Below are positions 39,396 to 49,202 of a stretch of DNA of 64,000 nucleotides, piece by piece. Origin of the DNA: Stenotrophomonas sp. UBA2302 (GTDB lineage: Bacteria > Pseudomonadota > Gammaproteobacteria > Xanthomonadales > Xanthomonadaceae). Within the stretch, counting starts at the first letter, position 1; every line of letters begins with the position of its first letter. The stretch spans positions 24,034 through 88,033 of the forward strand of contig DDVW01000037.1 in assembly GCA_002345545.1 (NCBI GenBank), in the 5' to 3' direction. The translations under genes were made by a program, and so were the position numbers. A model generated the notes under the pieces. It had not been told where the DNA came from. It did not search any database and saw nothing but the letters and a program-made list of their open reading frames with translations.

Positions 39396-39749
39396 TCACA
39401 TCGTCTGCGTCGGCTTGTCCGAACCGGAGGTTCCGGCCAGCAGCGTCTCGATACGGTTGCGGATCGCCTCGCCGTCGGCGCCATCGGCCAGCTGCACACC
39501 GATGCCGGCCTGGCGGTTGCCCTGTGCCCCCAGCGGGGTGACCCAGACCACCTTGCCGGCCACCGGCAGGCGCTCGCTGGACTCGGGCAAGGTCAGCAGC
39601 AAAAACACCTCGTCCCCAAGGAAATAACGCTTGGACGTGGGCACGAAAATACCCCCGTTCTTCACGAACGGCATGTACGCGCTGTACAGCGCCGCCTTGT
39701 CCTTGACCGCCAGCGAAAGGATGCCCTGGCGGGCGTTGATCGCACTCAT
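39396..39749 (-). CDS. pilZ: Type IV pilus assembly protein PilZ
   Basis: A 117-residue PilZ domain protein with FVKNGGIFVPTSKRYFLGDEVFLLLTLPE and VVWVTPLGAQGNRQAGIGVQL. The N-terminal RxxxR c-di-GMP-binding motif of canonical PilZ domains is absent, as in the PilZ proper of xanthomonads, which works through FimX and PilB. The start at 39749 overlaps the holB stop by four bases. Confidence 0.92.
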   Translation of the reverse strand: MSAINARQGILSLAVKDKAALYSAYMPFVKNGGIFVPTSKRYFLGDEVFLLLTLPESSERLPVAGKVVWVTPLGAQGNRQAGIGVQLADGADGEAIRNRIETLLAGTSGSDKPTQTM

Positions 39750-40705
39750 CGAATTTTCCCCTTGGATTGCACCTGGTTGGCCGCTCCCCACGCCAGCAGC
39801 AATTCCACCACGGCCAGATCGGCACGGATGGTGGTACGCAGCAGATCACGGGTACGGTTGGCGGCATCGAACCAGGCGGCCAGCTTGTTCAATCGGGCCG
39901 GATCGGTCAAGCCGTCGGCCGCCTTTTTCAGCGCCAGATCGGCAGCATGGCGCAGGCGCAGGTCGGCGTGTGCATCGGCGGTCCAGCGTTGGGCCAGCTC
40001 GATACTTCCCAGCCGACCGGCAAGCAGCTGCTCCAGCTCCGAGGCCACTTCACGGCGCAGGCCCATGCCCTCGCCCTGCAACCAGCGGTGTGCCAGCCCG
40101 GGATGCCCTCGTGCCGCCTCCAGCGCCTCGCGCGCCACGCCTTCGCTATAGCCTTGCGACTGCAGCCACACCAACGCCTCCTCGCGGGGCGGCAGGCGGA
40201 ATTCCAGCCGCTGGCAGCGACTGCGGATGGTCTGTGGCAATCGCGCTGGGTCGGCACTGAGCAGCCACAGGTAACGCCCCGGCGAGGGCTCCTCCAGCGT
40301 TTTCAGCAGCGCGTTGCAGGCCGACCGGTTGATCGCATCGGCCGGATCGACGATCACCACCTGCGCCACGCCGTATTGCGGGGTGAGTGCCAGCTTCTGC
40401 GAGATCTCGCGGACCTGCTCGATCACGATCTCGGTGCGCAGCTTGTCACCGCTCTTGTTGGGAATGAACGAGGTCAGCTGCAGGTCCGGATGGGTACCGG
40501 CGGCGATCAGCTGCGCGTTGCGCTGCCGCCCTGCCGCGTCCATGCCCTGATCCAGCACATGTGCCGCCAGCTTCAGCGCCACTTCGCGCTTGCCCATGCC
40601 TGCCGGTCCGCAAAGCAGCAGTCCGTGCCCCAGCCGCCCGGCATCCAGCGCGTCAACCGCCCGATCAAAGGCCCGTTGCTGCCACGGGGTGAACAACTCA
40701 CTCAT
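39746..40705 (-). CDS. holB: DNA polymerase III subunit delta'
   Basis: A 319-residue clamp-loader subunit: P-loop-like GPAGMGKRE near the N-terminus, and NALLKTLEEPSPGRYLWLLSADPARLPQTIRSRCQRLEF, the AAA+ SRC motif. It replaces delta' in the clamp loader. The start at 40705 (MSELFTPWQQRAF) is preferred over 40714. tmk is not between it and mltG, unlike in many proteobacteria. Confidence 0.93.
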   Translation of the reverse strand: MSELFTPWQQRAFDRAVDALDAGRLGHGLLLCGPAGMGKREVALKLAAHVLDQGMDAAGRQRNAQLIAAGTHPDLQLTSFIPNKSGDKLRTEIVIEQVREISQKLALTPQYGVAQVVIVDPADAINRSACNALLKTLEEPSPGRYLWLLSADPARLPQTIRSRCQRLEFRLPPREEALVWLQSQGYSEGVAREALEAARGHPGLAHRWLQGEGMGLRREVASELEQLLAGRLGSIELAQRWTADAHADLRLRHAADLALKKAADGLTDPARLNKLAAWFDAANRTRDLLRTTIRADLAVVELLLAWGAANQVQSKGKIR

Positions 40706-40720
40706 GCATCGCATCCGCCA

Positions 40721-41779
40721 TCACTGCTGCACCGCCCGGCTCCGGCTTTCACGCAGGCGCTGCAGGTAGCGCGCCACGGCCGCATTGTGTTCGCCCAACG
40801 TGGCGGAGAATTCATGCGCACCACTGCCATCGCCCAGCGCGACGAAGTACAGGGCCGTGCCTGGCGCCGGTTGCGCCGCGGCCTGCAACGCATCCCGGCC
40901 CGGCATCGCGATCGGCGTCGGCGTCAGCCCGGCACGCGTGTAGGTGTTGTACGGCGTGTCGGTGGTCAGATGGACCTTGCGGATATTGCCGTCATAGGCA
41001 CTGCCGATGCCGTAGATCACGGTCGGGTCGGTCTGCAGACGCATGCCCATCTTCAGGCGACGGGCGAATACCCCGGCAATCTGCGGCCGTTCGCTGGCCA
41101 GCCCGGTTTCCTTCTCGATGATCGAGGCCAGCGTCAGCAGCTCGTACGGCGAGTCCAGCGGCAGGTCGTCGGCACGCGTGGCCCAGGCTGCGGCCAGCGC
41201 CTTCTCCATCGCCGCATGGGCACGCTTGAGCACGTCCAGATCGGTGTCGCCCCGCTGGTAGACGTAGGTTTCCGGCAGGAAGCGTCCTTCCGGGTGCTGG
41301 CCGGGGAAGCCCAGCGCCGCCATCAGCTCGGTGTCGCTCATGTCGCTGGTGGTGTGCCGCAGCGGATCGGCACGCTTGAGCGCGGCACGCAGCTGGCGGA
41401 TGTTCCAGCCTTCGACCAGGGTCACGCGATACTGCAGCACCTTGCCCCGGCGCATGTCGCGCAACAACGCTTCCGGTGACGGCGCCGGCTCCAGCGCATA
41501 CTCGCCGACCTTGATCTTGCCGGTCGCGTCCAGTTGCCGGGCCAGCCAGTGCCATTGCAGGTCGTGGCCTTCGTCGATGCCAGCCGCACGCAGCTTGCCG
41601 AGCACGGCACTGAAGGAGTCACCGGAGGCGACCACCACGCTGGGCTGGGTCGGCGTCACCGGCGTGGCGGCGAAATCCGCCTGCCGCTGCCACAGCAGCG
41701 CCGCGCCCGTACCGGCCAGTGCCAACAACAACACCAGTACCGCCAGCACTGCCAGACATCCGCGTTTGGCACCCGCCAT
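40721..41779 (-). CDS. mltG: Endolytic murein transglycosylase MltG
   Basis: A 352-residue YceG-family protein with an N-terminal membrane anchor (8-28), a LysM-like region (VASGDSFSAVLGKLRAAGI) and the catalytic LASIIEKETG, where the Glu cuts nascent glycan strands and sets their length. TDPTVIYGIG and NTYTRAGLTPTPI complete the domain. It lies between pabB and holB. Confidence 0.95.
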   Translation of the reverse strand: MAGAKRGCLAVLAVLVLLLALAGTGAALLWQRQADFAATPVTPTQPSVVVASGDSFSAVLGKLRAAGIDEGHDLQWHWLARQLDATGKIKVGEYALEPAPSPEALLRDMRRGKVLQYRVTLVEGWNIRQLRAALKRADPLRHTTSDMSDTELMAALGFPGQHPEGRFLPETYVYQRGDTDLDVLKRAHAAMEKALAAAWATRADDLPLDSPYELLTLASIIEKETGLASERPQIAGVFARRLKMGMRLQTDPTVIYGIGSAYDGNIRKVHLTTDTPYNTYTRAGLTPTPIAMPGRDALQAAAQPAPGTALYFVALGDGSGAHEFSATLGEHNAAVARYLQRLRESRSRAVQQ

Positions 41780-41849
41780 GGTCACCCCGATCAATTGAAT
41801 CCGCTGCGCAGGATACCGCGTGGTCGGCAACGCCGGCCAAAAGCGACGT

Positions 41850-43205
41850 TCATTCAGCCGGATCCAGCGCCCGCAGCAGGCCCCTCGCCTTGGCCCTGGT
41901 TTCCTCCAGCTCCCTGTCCGGATCGGAATCGACCACGATGCCGGCGCCGGTGCGGAAGGTCGCAAGCGCGCCCTGCACCTCGGCGCTGCGGATCAGGATG
42001 TTCAGGTCCATGTCGCCATCGCGGTTCAGCCAGCCGAAGGCGCCGGTATAGGCACCCCGCGCGGCCTGTTCCAGCTCGGCGATGATCTCCATGCAGCGCA
42101 CCTTCGGGCAACCGGTGATGGTGCCGCCGGGGAAGGTCGCGGCGATCACCTGCCCCGGTGTCACCTCCGGGCGCAACCGTGCGCGCACGTTGCTGACGAT
42201 GTGATGGACGTGGGCGTAGCTTTCCACGGTCATCAGCTCGTCGACCTCGACACTGCCGGCTGCGGCGATGCGCCCCAGGTCGTTGCGCTCCAGGTCGATC
42301 AGCATCACGTGCTCGGCGCGCTCCTTCGGGTGACCGACCAGTTCCCGGATACGTGCGGCATCATCATCACCGGCAAAGCGCGCACGGGTGCCGGCAATCG
42401 GCCGCGTCTGCACCACATCGCCGCTGACCGAGACCAGCCGTTCCGGCGAGGAACTGACCACCGCACGACCGGCGGCCACGAACAGCCCGGCGAACGGCGC
42501 CGGGTTGGCGGTACGCAGACGGGAATACAACACCTCCGGTGCCAACGGCGCGTCGAAACACGCCTGCCAGCGTCGCGACAGGTTCACCTGGAACACATCG
42601 CCGGCATGCAGGTAATCGATCACCTTGCGCACGCCCTCGTTGAAGCGTTCGCCGGCGTCTTCGACGATCTCGACCGGCGCCTGCCAGAGCGGCAACGGCG
42701 GCAGCGCGGCGAGCTGCTGGATGTGCAGCTGCAGCCCGCCCAGCAGGTCGGCCGCGCCGGCCTCGGCCACGGCCACGCAGCGGCCACTGTCACGTTCGCG
42801 CAGCACGGCGGCAGGACAACGCAAGGCGAGCGCTGAAGGCAGGCCGTCGTCGCGCTGCGGCAGGTTGAGGGTGGGTTCGATCTGCCCGGCCAGTTCGTAA
42901 TCCAGCAGCAGCGCCCAGCCGCCACGGAACGGGAGCTCGGCGAAAACCGGCTCACGCGGCAGACGCAGCGATTGCCACTCGGCATCCAGCGCATCCAGAA
43001 AGCTGCCTTCCAGCAGCCTGCCGTCTTCGCGGTGCACCCGACCATCGGCCTCTAGTCGCAGCTGGCCGCCATCGGCGATCAGCAGCATGTCCCACTGTCC
43101 CTGCTTGCCGGCAGCGGTGGATTCCAGCAGGACGGGATAGCGGTTCGGCGCGAGCCGATGCAACGCCAGCAGGTCGGTATCGGCAGGCAGAGGAAGGATG
43201 TGCAT
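41850..43205 (-). CDS. pabB: Aminodeoxychorismate synthase component I (PIAGT-type PabB)
   Basis: A 451-residue chorismate-using enzyme making 4-amino-4-deoxychorismate for folate. It shows DVFQVNLSRRW, SSSPERLVS, then PIAGT at 269-273, with GHPKERAEHVMLIDLERNDLGR, YAHVHHIVSNV and FPGGTITGCPKVR following. The PIAGT motif lacks the Lys of classic PIKGT PabB; a PIAGT subclass is established and was crystallised from Stenotrophomonas maltophilia. TrpE remains a possible alternative but the gene sits in the fab/mltG locus where pabB or pabC is normal. The ATG at 43205 is chosen over 43241. Confidence 0.87.
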   Translation of the reverse strand: MHILPLPADTDLLALHRLAPNRYPVLLESTAAGKQGQWDMLLIADGGQLRLEADGRVHREDGRLLEGSFLDALDAEWQSLRLPREPVFAELPFRGGWALLLDYELAGQIEPTLNLPQRDDGLPSALALRCPAAVLRERDSGRCVAVAEAGAADLLGGLQLHIQQLAALPPLPLWQAPVEIVEDAGERFNEGVRKVIDYLHAGDVFQVNLSRRWQACFDAPLAPEVLYSRLRTANPAPFAGLFVAAGRAVVSSSPERLVSVSGDVVQTRPIAGTRARFAGDDDAARIRELVGHPKERAEHVMLIDLERNDLGRIAAAGSVEVDELMTVESYAHVHHIVSNVRARLRPEVTPGQVIAATFPGGTITGCPKVRCMEIIAELEQAARGAYTGAFGWLNRDGDMDLNILIRSAEVQGALATFRTGAGIVVDSDPDRELEETRAKARGLLRALDPAE

Positions 43206-43515
43206 CGTGGGCCCGTAAGAAGTCAGGGAAGTTGATTCCATCCTTCTCCCTTCGTGAGAAGGTGCCCCGAAGGGGTGGATGAAAGGAGCCTCGGCACAAC
43301 GAGAGGCTTCATGCTGACGAACGCGTCACCACACGCCTGTCTGGTGAACCCGCGTTGTCACCCACCGGGAGCTCGACGAAGCTGCTGCGACCCTACCCTC
43401 ACTCCCGCTTCGCGCCCCGGCCCTTGCGCTGGCGCAAGGGCGTTCGAGGGGCGGCGAACGGGTGGTTCGCAGACTGCCCCTCTTACCCCGCTGGGAGAGG
43501 GGCTTTGAGCGGCGC
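43206..43515. other. 310-bp noncoding gap rich in imperfect palindromes
   Basis: Between fabF and pabB lie several hairpins: CCTTCT/AGAAGG (43242-43262), CCCC-GAA-GGGG (43265-43275), CCCTTGCGC-TG-GCGCAAGGG (43421-43440) and CCCCTCT/AGAGGGG (43478-43502). The last falls 14 bases past the fabF stop and may attenuate read-through into pabB. No gene is supported; it resembles interspersed intergenic repeats. Confidence 0.5.
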
Positions 43516-44778
<1,263 letters not shown>

Positions 44779-44828
44779 TGCGGATTCTCCCGGCCCCGTT
44801 CACGGGGGTTGAAACGGTGAAAAGCACA

Positions 44829-44846
44829 GGGCCGCATCTGCGGCCC
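44829..44846 (-). terminator. Hairpin between acpP and fabF
   Basis: GGGCCGC, tetraloop ATCT, GCGGCCC: a 7-bp perfect stem 57 bases after the acpP stop on the minus strand, followed by TGTGCTTTTC. It may partially end acpP mRNA, matching the higher need for ACP. Confidence 0.45.
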
Positions 44847-44902
44847 CATGAATTTGCCGCGCGGACGGACATTCGAGCCCGCCGCGCTCTGTCAGGCGTG
44901 GA

Positions 44903-45142
44903 TTACGCCTTGACGTGTGCCTTGACGTAGTCGATGGCAGCCTGGACGGTGCCGATCTTCTCGGCTTCCTCGTCCGGGATCTCGCACTCGAACTCTTCTT
45001 CCAGCGCCATCACCAGCTCGACGGTGTCCAGCGAATCGGCACCCAGGTCATCGACGAACGATGCACTGGTGGTGACTTCTTCTTCCTTGACGCCAAGCTG
45101 CTCGACAACAATCTTCTTGACGCGTTCTTCGATGGTGCTCAT
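44903..45142 (-). CDS. acpP: Acyl carrier protein
   Basis: A 79-residue acidic ACP. The phosphopantetheine-bearing Ser37 lies in [12 protein letters not shown]. The start at 45142 ([11 protein letters not shown]) is standard; an in-frame extension to 45175 is rejected. The 151-base gap upstream and the hairpins on both sides suggest its own promoter, as in other bacteria. Confidence 0.98.
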   Translation of the reverse strand: MSTIEERVKKIVVEQLGVKEEEVTTSASFVDDLGADSLDTVELVMALEEEFECEIPDEEAEKIGTVQAAIDYVKAHVKA

Positions 45143-45270
45143 TTGGATATCGCTCCAGATGGAGTAGTGGTTCAAAAGACGCCAGCCCCTTGGGCCGGCC
45201 GTGGGATAGTGTAGTGGAAACCGCCGCGCCGATGCATTCCCTCGGAAAAGCCACGACGATCAACCACTTG

Positions 45271-45287
45271 GGTGCAGTCCCTGCACC
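45271..45287 (-). terminator. Hairpin between fabG and acpP
   Basis: GGTGCAG, loop TCC, CTGCACC, a perfect 7-bp stem seven bases after the fabG stop on the minus strand. No T-run follows, so an attenuator or 3'-end stabiliser is more likely than a full terminator. Confidence 0.4.
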
Positions 45288-45293
45288 ACACGC

Positions 45294-46037
45294 TTACGGC
45301 ATGTACAGACCGCCGTTCACGTGCAGGGTTTCGCCGGTGATGTAGCTGGCCGACGGACTGGCCAGAAAACCCACCGCCTTGGCGATGTCTGCCGGCTCGC
45401 CGAGGCGGCCCAGCGCGACCTGGCCGAGCATCGCCGCCTTGGCGTCCTCGGGCAGATCCTTGGTCATGTCGGTGTCGATGAAGCCCGGCGCGACCACGTT
45501 CACGGTCACGCCACGACTGCCGATCTCCTTGGCCAGCGACTTGGAGAAGGCGATGATGCCGGCCTTGGCGGCGGCATAGTTGGCCTGCCCGGCATTGCCG
45601 GTGACACCGATGACCGATGCAATGTTGATGATGCGCCCCTTGCGCGCCTTCATCATGCCGCGCATCACCGCCTTGGAGGTGCGGTAGACGCTGGTCAGGT
45701 TGGTGTCGAGGATGGCCTGCCAGTCCTCGTCCTTCATCCGCATCAGCAGGTTGTCGCGGGTAATGCCGGCGTTGTTCACCAGGATGGTGATGGCACCGAA
45801 TTCCTTGCCGACCGCCTCGATCAATGCATCGATCGCACCTGGCTCGGTCACATTCAACGCGCGGCCATGGCCGCCCTGCGCAGCCAGACGTGTGCCGATG
45901 GCGGCGGCGCCGGACTCGGTGGTGGCGGTGCCGATGACGGTCGCACCCTGCGCGGCCAGTTCGTCGGCAATGGCCGCGCCGATGCCACGGCTGGCACCGG
46001 TGACGAGCGCGATTTCACCCTGCAATGGCTTGCTCAT
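45294..46037 (-). CDS. fabG: 3-oxoacyl-ACP reductase
   Basis: A 247-residue short-chain dehydrogenase. NADPH-binding TGASRGIGAAIA, LVNNAGITRDNLLMRM, and the catalytic Ser, Tyr and Lys in NIASVIGVTGNAGQANYAAAKAG. It reduces 3-oxoacyl-ACP in each elongation round. Between fabD and acpP. Confidence 0.97.
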   Translation of the reverse strand: MSKPLQGEIALVTGASRGIGAAIADELAAQGATVIGTATTESGAAAIGTRLAAQGGHGRALNVTEPGAIDALIEAVGKEFGAITILVNNAGITRDNLLMRMKDEDWQAILDTNLTSVYRTSKAVMRGMMKARKGRIINIASVIGVTGNAGQANYAAAKAGIIAFSKSLAKEIGSRGVTVNVVAPGFIDTDMTKDLPEDAKAAMLGQVALGRLGEPADIAKAVGFLASPSASYITGETLHVNGGLYMP

Positions 46038-46124
46038 TCGTAGTTCCTCATTCGTTCGGCGCTGCGACGGCAGCAGCCGGTCAAGACAGGTGTCGGGCGA
46101 TACCCGGCGCCTGCCCGGTGATCA

Positions 46125-47069
46125 TCAGTTGGCCCACGCTTCCAGCGCGCCGGCAAAGTCTGCCGGGGTGGCGAGCGGACGCCCGTCGATACTCTTGTCG
46201 ATGCGCTTGACCAGACCGGTCAGCACCTTGCCGGGGCCGCATTCGGCCACGCGGCTGGCACCTCGCGCCGCCAGCGCCTGCACGCAACCGGTCCACTGCA
46301 CCGGCTGGTACAGCTGCTGCACCAGTGCCTGGCGGATCGCATCCACGCCGTCATGCACCCGGGCATCGACGTTCTGCACCACCGGCAGCTGCGGCGCACG
46401 CCAGTCCAGCCCGGCCATCACTTCGGCCAGACGGTTGGCCGCCTCGCGCATCAGCGGCGTATGCGAGGGCACGCTGACCGCCAGCTTCACCGCCTTGCGC
46501 ACACCCTTCTCGGCCAGCAACGCCAGCGCACGGTCCACCGCGGCGGCATCGCCACCAATGACGATCTGGCCGGGGGAATTGAAATTGGCCGGCACCACCA
46601 CCTGGCTGCCAGCTGCTTCGGTGCAGACGTCCTGCACCAGCACATCCTCGGCGCCCAGCACCGCCGCCATCGCACCGACGCCGGCCGGAGCCGCATCCTG
46701 CATCAGCTGGCCGCGCAGGCGCACCAGATGGGCACCGTCACGCAAGGTCAACGCACCGGCCGCAACCAGCGCGGTGTACTCGCCCAGGCTGTGACCTGCC
46801 AGCATCGCTGGCCTGGCACCGCCCTGCGCATTCCACAGCCGCCACACCGCAATGCTTGCCGCCAGCAATGCCGGCTGGGTGAACTCGGTGCGGTTGAGCT
46901 GCTCTTCCGGGCCGCCCTGCGACAGCGCCCACAGATCCACACCCGCACCCTCGGAGGCCTCCGCGAAGGTCTCACGGACCTGCGGATGCAGCTCGGCCAG
47001 TTCAGTCAACATTCCCAACGACTGGGAGCCCTGTCCGGGGAATACGAAAGCGAGTGAGGAATCAGTCAC
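46125..47069 (-). CDS. fabD: Malonyl-CoA-ACP transacylase
   Basis: A 314-residue acyltransferase with GQGSQSLGM at the N-terminus and the catalytic Ser in AGHSLGEYTALVAAG; the partner His lies in VPSHTPLM. It loads malonyl groups onto ACP. It begins with GTG at 47069. fabH and plsX, which usually precede it, are absent here. Confidence 0.96.
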   Translation of the reverse strand: MTDSSLAFVFPGQGSQSLGMLTELAELHPQVRETFAEASEGAGVDLWALSQGGPEEQLNRTEFTQPALLAASIAVWRLWNAQGGARPAMLAGHSLGEYTALVAAGALTLRDGAHLVRLRGQLMQDAAPAGVGAMAAVLGAEDVLVQDVCTEAAGSQVVVPANFNSPGQIVIGGDAAAVDRALALLAEKGVRKAVKLAVSVPSHTPLMREAANRLAEVMAGLDWRAPQLPVVQNVDARVHDGVDAIRQALVQQLYQPVQWTGCVQALAARGASRVAECGPGKVLTGLVKRIDKSIDGRPLATPADFAGALEAWAN

Positions 47070-47328
47070 GCGGTCATCTGCTGTTTGAATCGAAGCCCGG
47101 CATCATAAGCGCGAACGCCGCCACCCGTCTGTACTGCCGCGTATGCCACGGGCCGGAAAACCGGCGGAAACCACGCGAATCCAGAACCTGCCCCCACAGC
47201 CACCAGCCGGGTCGGCGGTCGATGATCGCCCCCTGCGGCTGCCCGCCCCATGCGCCACGGCCTTGTAGCGGTGACAACGAATCAGACTCCACTCAATCCA
47301 ACAGCGCGCCCATCATGACAATGCGTCC
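47070..47328. other. 259-bp gap upstream of fabD
   Basis: No gene, terminator or repeat is supported. Since fabH, plsX and rpmF are missing, this gap should hold the fabD promoter and could be the scar of a rearrangement. Confidence 0.4.
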
Positions 47329-47703
47329 TCAGCGCCGCAGCGCGGAAACCGCCAGCAGCACCCAGCCGGCCATCAGGCTCATGCCACCGGCAGGCGCCAA
47401 GGTCGTCGGCCAGCCAGCGAGGGCACCGGCCGTCAGGCTGCCGCTGAACAGCAAGGTTCCGAGCAGCAGCACATACAGCCCGCCGCGCCCCATGGTGCTC
47501 ATCGATACCGGCCCCAGTACCACCAGCACCGCGCCGTGGCCGAAGGCATACAACGCCGCGGTGCCAAGATTCGACTGCACCTGCGGGTCGGCCACACCGT
47601 GCGAGGCGTAGGCCGACAGGCCGATCGCCGCAGCCGCCAGCAGGCCACCACAGAAGGCCAGAAATGAAGGTTTACGCACCCGCCGCTCCAGACCCCGCAT
47701 CAC
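47329..47703 (-). CDS. DUF423 family membrane protein
   Basis: A 124-residue protein with four membrane helices. GGLLAAAAIGLSAYASHG is the DUF423 start (the usual AFGAHG-type motif), with FSGSLTAGAL later. YgdD/YwdK relatives have no firm function. A strong terminator separates it from the SRPBCC gene upstream. Confidence 0.82.
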   Translation of the reverse strand: MMRGLERRVRKPSFLAFCGGLLAAAAIGLSAYASHGVADPQVQSNLGTAALYAFGHGAVLVVLGPVSMSTMGRGGLYVLLLGTLLFSGSLTAGALAGWPTTLAPAGGMSLMAGWVLLAVSALRR

Positions 47704-47735
47704 TCCTCCTCCGTACGCGCGCCATGGCGCGGAAC

Positions 47736-47769
47736 AAAAAAAAACGCGCCGCAGGAAGCGGCGCGTTTT
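47736..47769 (-). terminator. Strong terminator after the SRPBCC gene
   Basis: AAAACGCGCCGC pairs with GCGGCGCGTTTT around a 5-base loop (47753-47757). On the minus strand it is followed by a run of T (A-run 47736-47744 on the plus strand). It lies 31 bases after the SRPBCC stop. Confidence 0.9.
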
Positions 47770-47800
47770 GTGTGGATCACTTCATCTGTCGGACAGACGC

Positions 47801-48937
47801 TTACTTGACCGACCAGTACACGTCATAGGTACCGTCGGTGGTGAACGCCTTGTCCACGCCGCCCTTCCAGGATTCGTAAGGACGATCGATCACTTCGTTG
47901 CCGCTGGTGGCTGCCCAGGCACGCAGTGCGTTGCGGGCCACATCCAGACCCGCCATGTGGCCGGTGTAGGAAGCAAAAGCGGAACGGTGGGCCGGTGCGT
48001 GCACATAGGTCACCGGGTTGCCGGACGGAATCTTCACTTCCAGCTTGCCATCGGCCGAGGCCACCTGGGCCGCCTCATCCGTCTTGGCGGCTTCGCCGTC
48101 CTTCTTCTCGGCGGCAGCGGCACCACTCTTCTTGCGGACCGGCTGGGCCACGTCGAAGGCGTACTTGTCGGCGGCAAAGTCGGTGGTGACGATGCGGACC
48201 GGACCAGCAGCCTCAAGGCCATTGGCATCCATCGCACGCTTGATCCACTCCTGGTTGTCCTCGATGGACTTGCGGATGGTTTCGTTGCTGCGATCGATAT
48301 TGCCGGCATTGATGACCAGCAGGTCTTCGGCCGGAACCTCGACGATCTTCAGATCGGTCAGCGGGGCTTCCGGAGCGCGGTAGTCGACGTTCGGCACGGT
48401 CGCCAGCATGTTGGCCATACGCGACAGACCCAGCTTCACGTCATCACCGATGTGACGGCTCACGTACAGGCCGGCATAACGGCCGAACAGGTCCATGCCG
48501 TACTTGATCGAGTAGTCCTGGGTGATCTTGACGTTGCGATCGTTCTTGCCGGTCGGCTCGAGGGTGAAGGTGGTGACCTTGTCATGGCCGCGACTCGGAT
48601 CCTCGATGGCGATGCGCACCAGCTTGTTCTCTTCGCTCTCCTTGATCTCCCAGCTGCCCTTGCCCAGCGTTTTGTCGCTGGAGGTGTACTCCAGGCGGGC
48701 GCCGACGCCGGCTTCCGGACCGCTGAGCTTCAGCTCGGCAGCGGGATCACGCAGCACCAGGGGATTCCAGTCCTTGAAGCGACGCAGGCTGTTGACCGTG
48801 TCGTACACGATCGTCATTTTGCGATTGGTCTCGATGCTTTCAGAAATGTGGCGCTCGCCCGGCAGGCACACGCCAATGATGACGAAGAGGCCAGCCACGA
48901 TCCCCAAGGCAATCAGGAACTCGATAATACGGGTCAT
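47801..48937 (-). CDS. SRPBCC protein with GyrI-like C-terminal half
   Basis: A 378-residue protein: an N-terminal membrane anchor (5-25), an SRPBCC/polyketide cyclase region (about 35-180; VNSLRRFKDWNPLVLRDP and YTSSDKTLGKGSWEI), then a region like AraC-effector/GyrI domains (from about 200; IVEVPAEDLLVINAGNI), with a charged Lys/Ala linker in the middle (KKSGAAAAEKKDGEAAK). Both halves bind hydrophobic ligands in other proteins. Function unknown. The 265-base gap upstream holds no clear gene. Confidence 0.75.
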   Translation of the reverse strand: MTRIIEFLIALGIVAGLFVIIGVCLPGERHISESIETNRKMTIVYDTVNSLRRFKDWNPLVLRDPAAELKLSGPEAGVGARLEYTSSDKTLGKGSWEIKESEENKLVRIAIEDPSRGHDKVTTFTLEPTGKNDRNVKITQDYSIKYGMDLFGRYAGLYVSRHIGDDVKLGLSRMANMLATVPNVDYRAPEAPLTDLKIVEVPAEDLLVINAGNIDRSNETIRKSIEDNQEWIKRAMDANGLEAAGPVRIVTTDFAADKYAFDVAQPVRKKSGAAAAEKKDGEAAKTDEAAQVASADGKLEVKIPSGNPVTYVHAPAHRSAFASYTGHMAGLDVARNALRAWAATSGNEVIDRPYESWKGGVDKAFTTDGTYDVYWSVK

Positions 48938-49202
48938 TCAGGAGTCTCCGGGGCCGATCCCACGGCCGGGTTGATTGAAGCGAAGCCCCCATCCTATCAG
49001 GCTTACGCGGATTTTAGACGGATTTGACGCACCGAATTTCCTGTCAGGTACGTACATATGGCTCGACAGCCGCAGAGCGTAACGCATCACCCGCGGATCA
49101 GGTGCGATTGCGTGGCGACGGCACTGCCGGAACGGCCCTTGCACCGGCCCGCTGACCGCTTTGTTACGGCCCGCATATCCGCCCCAGCGGTCATCACATA
49201 CC

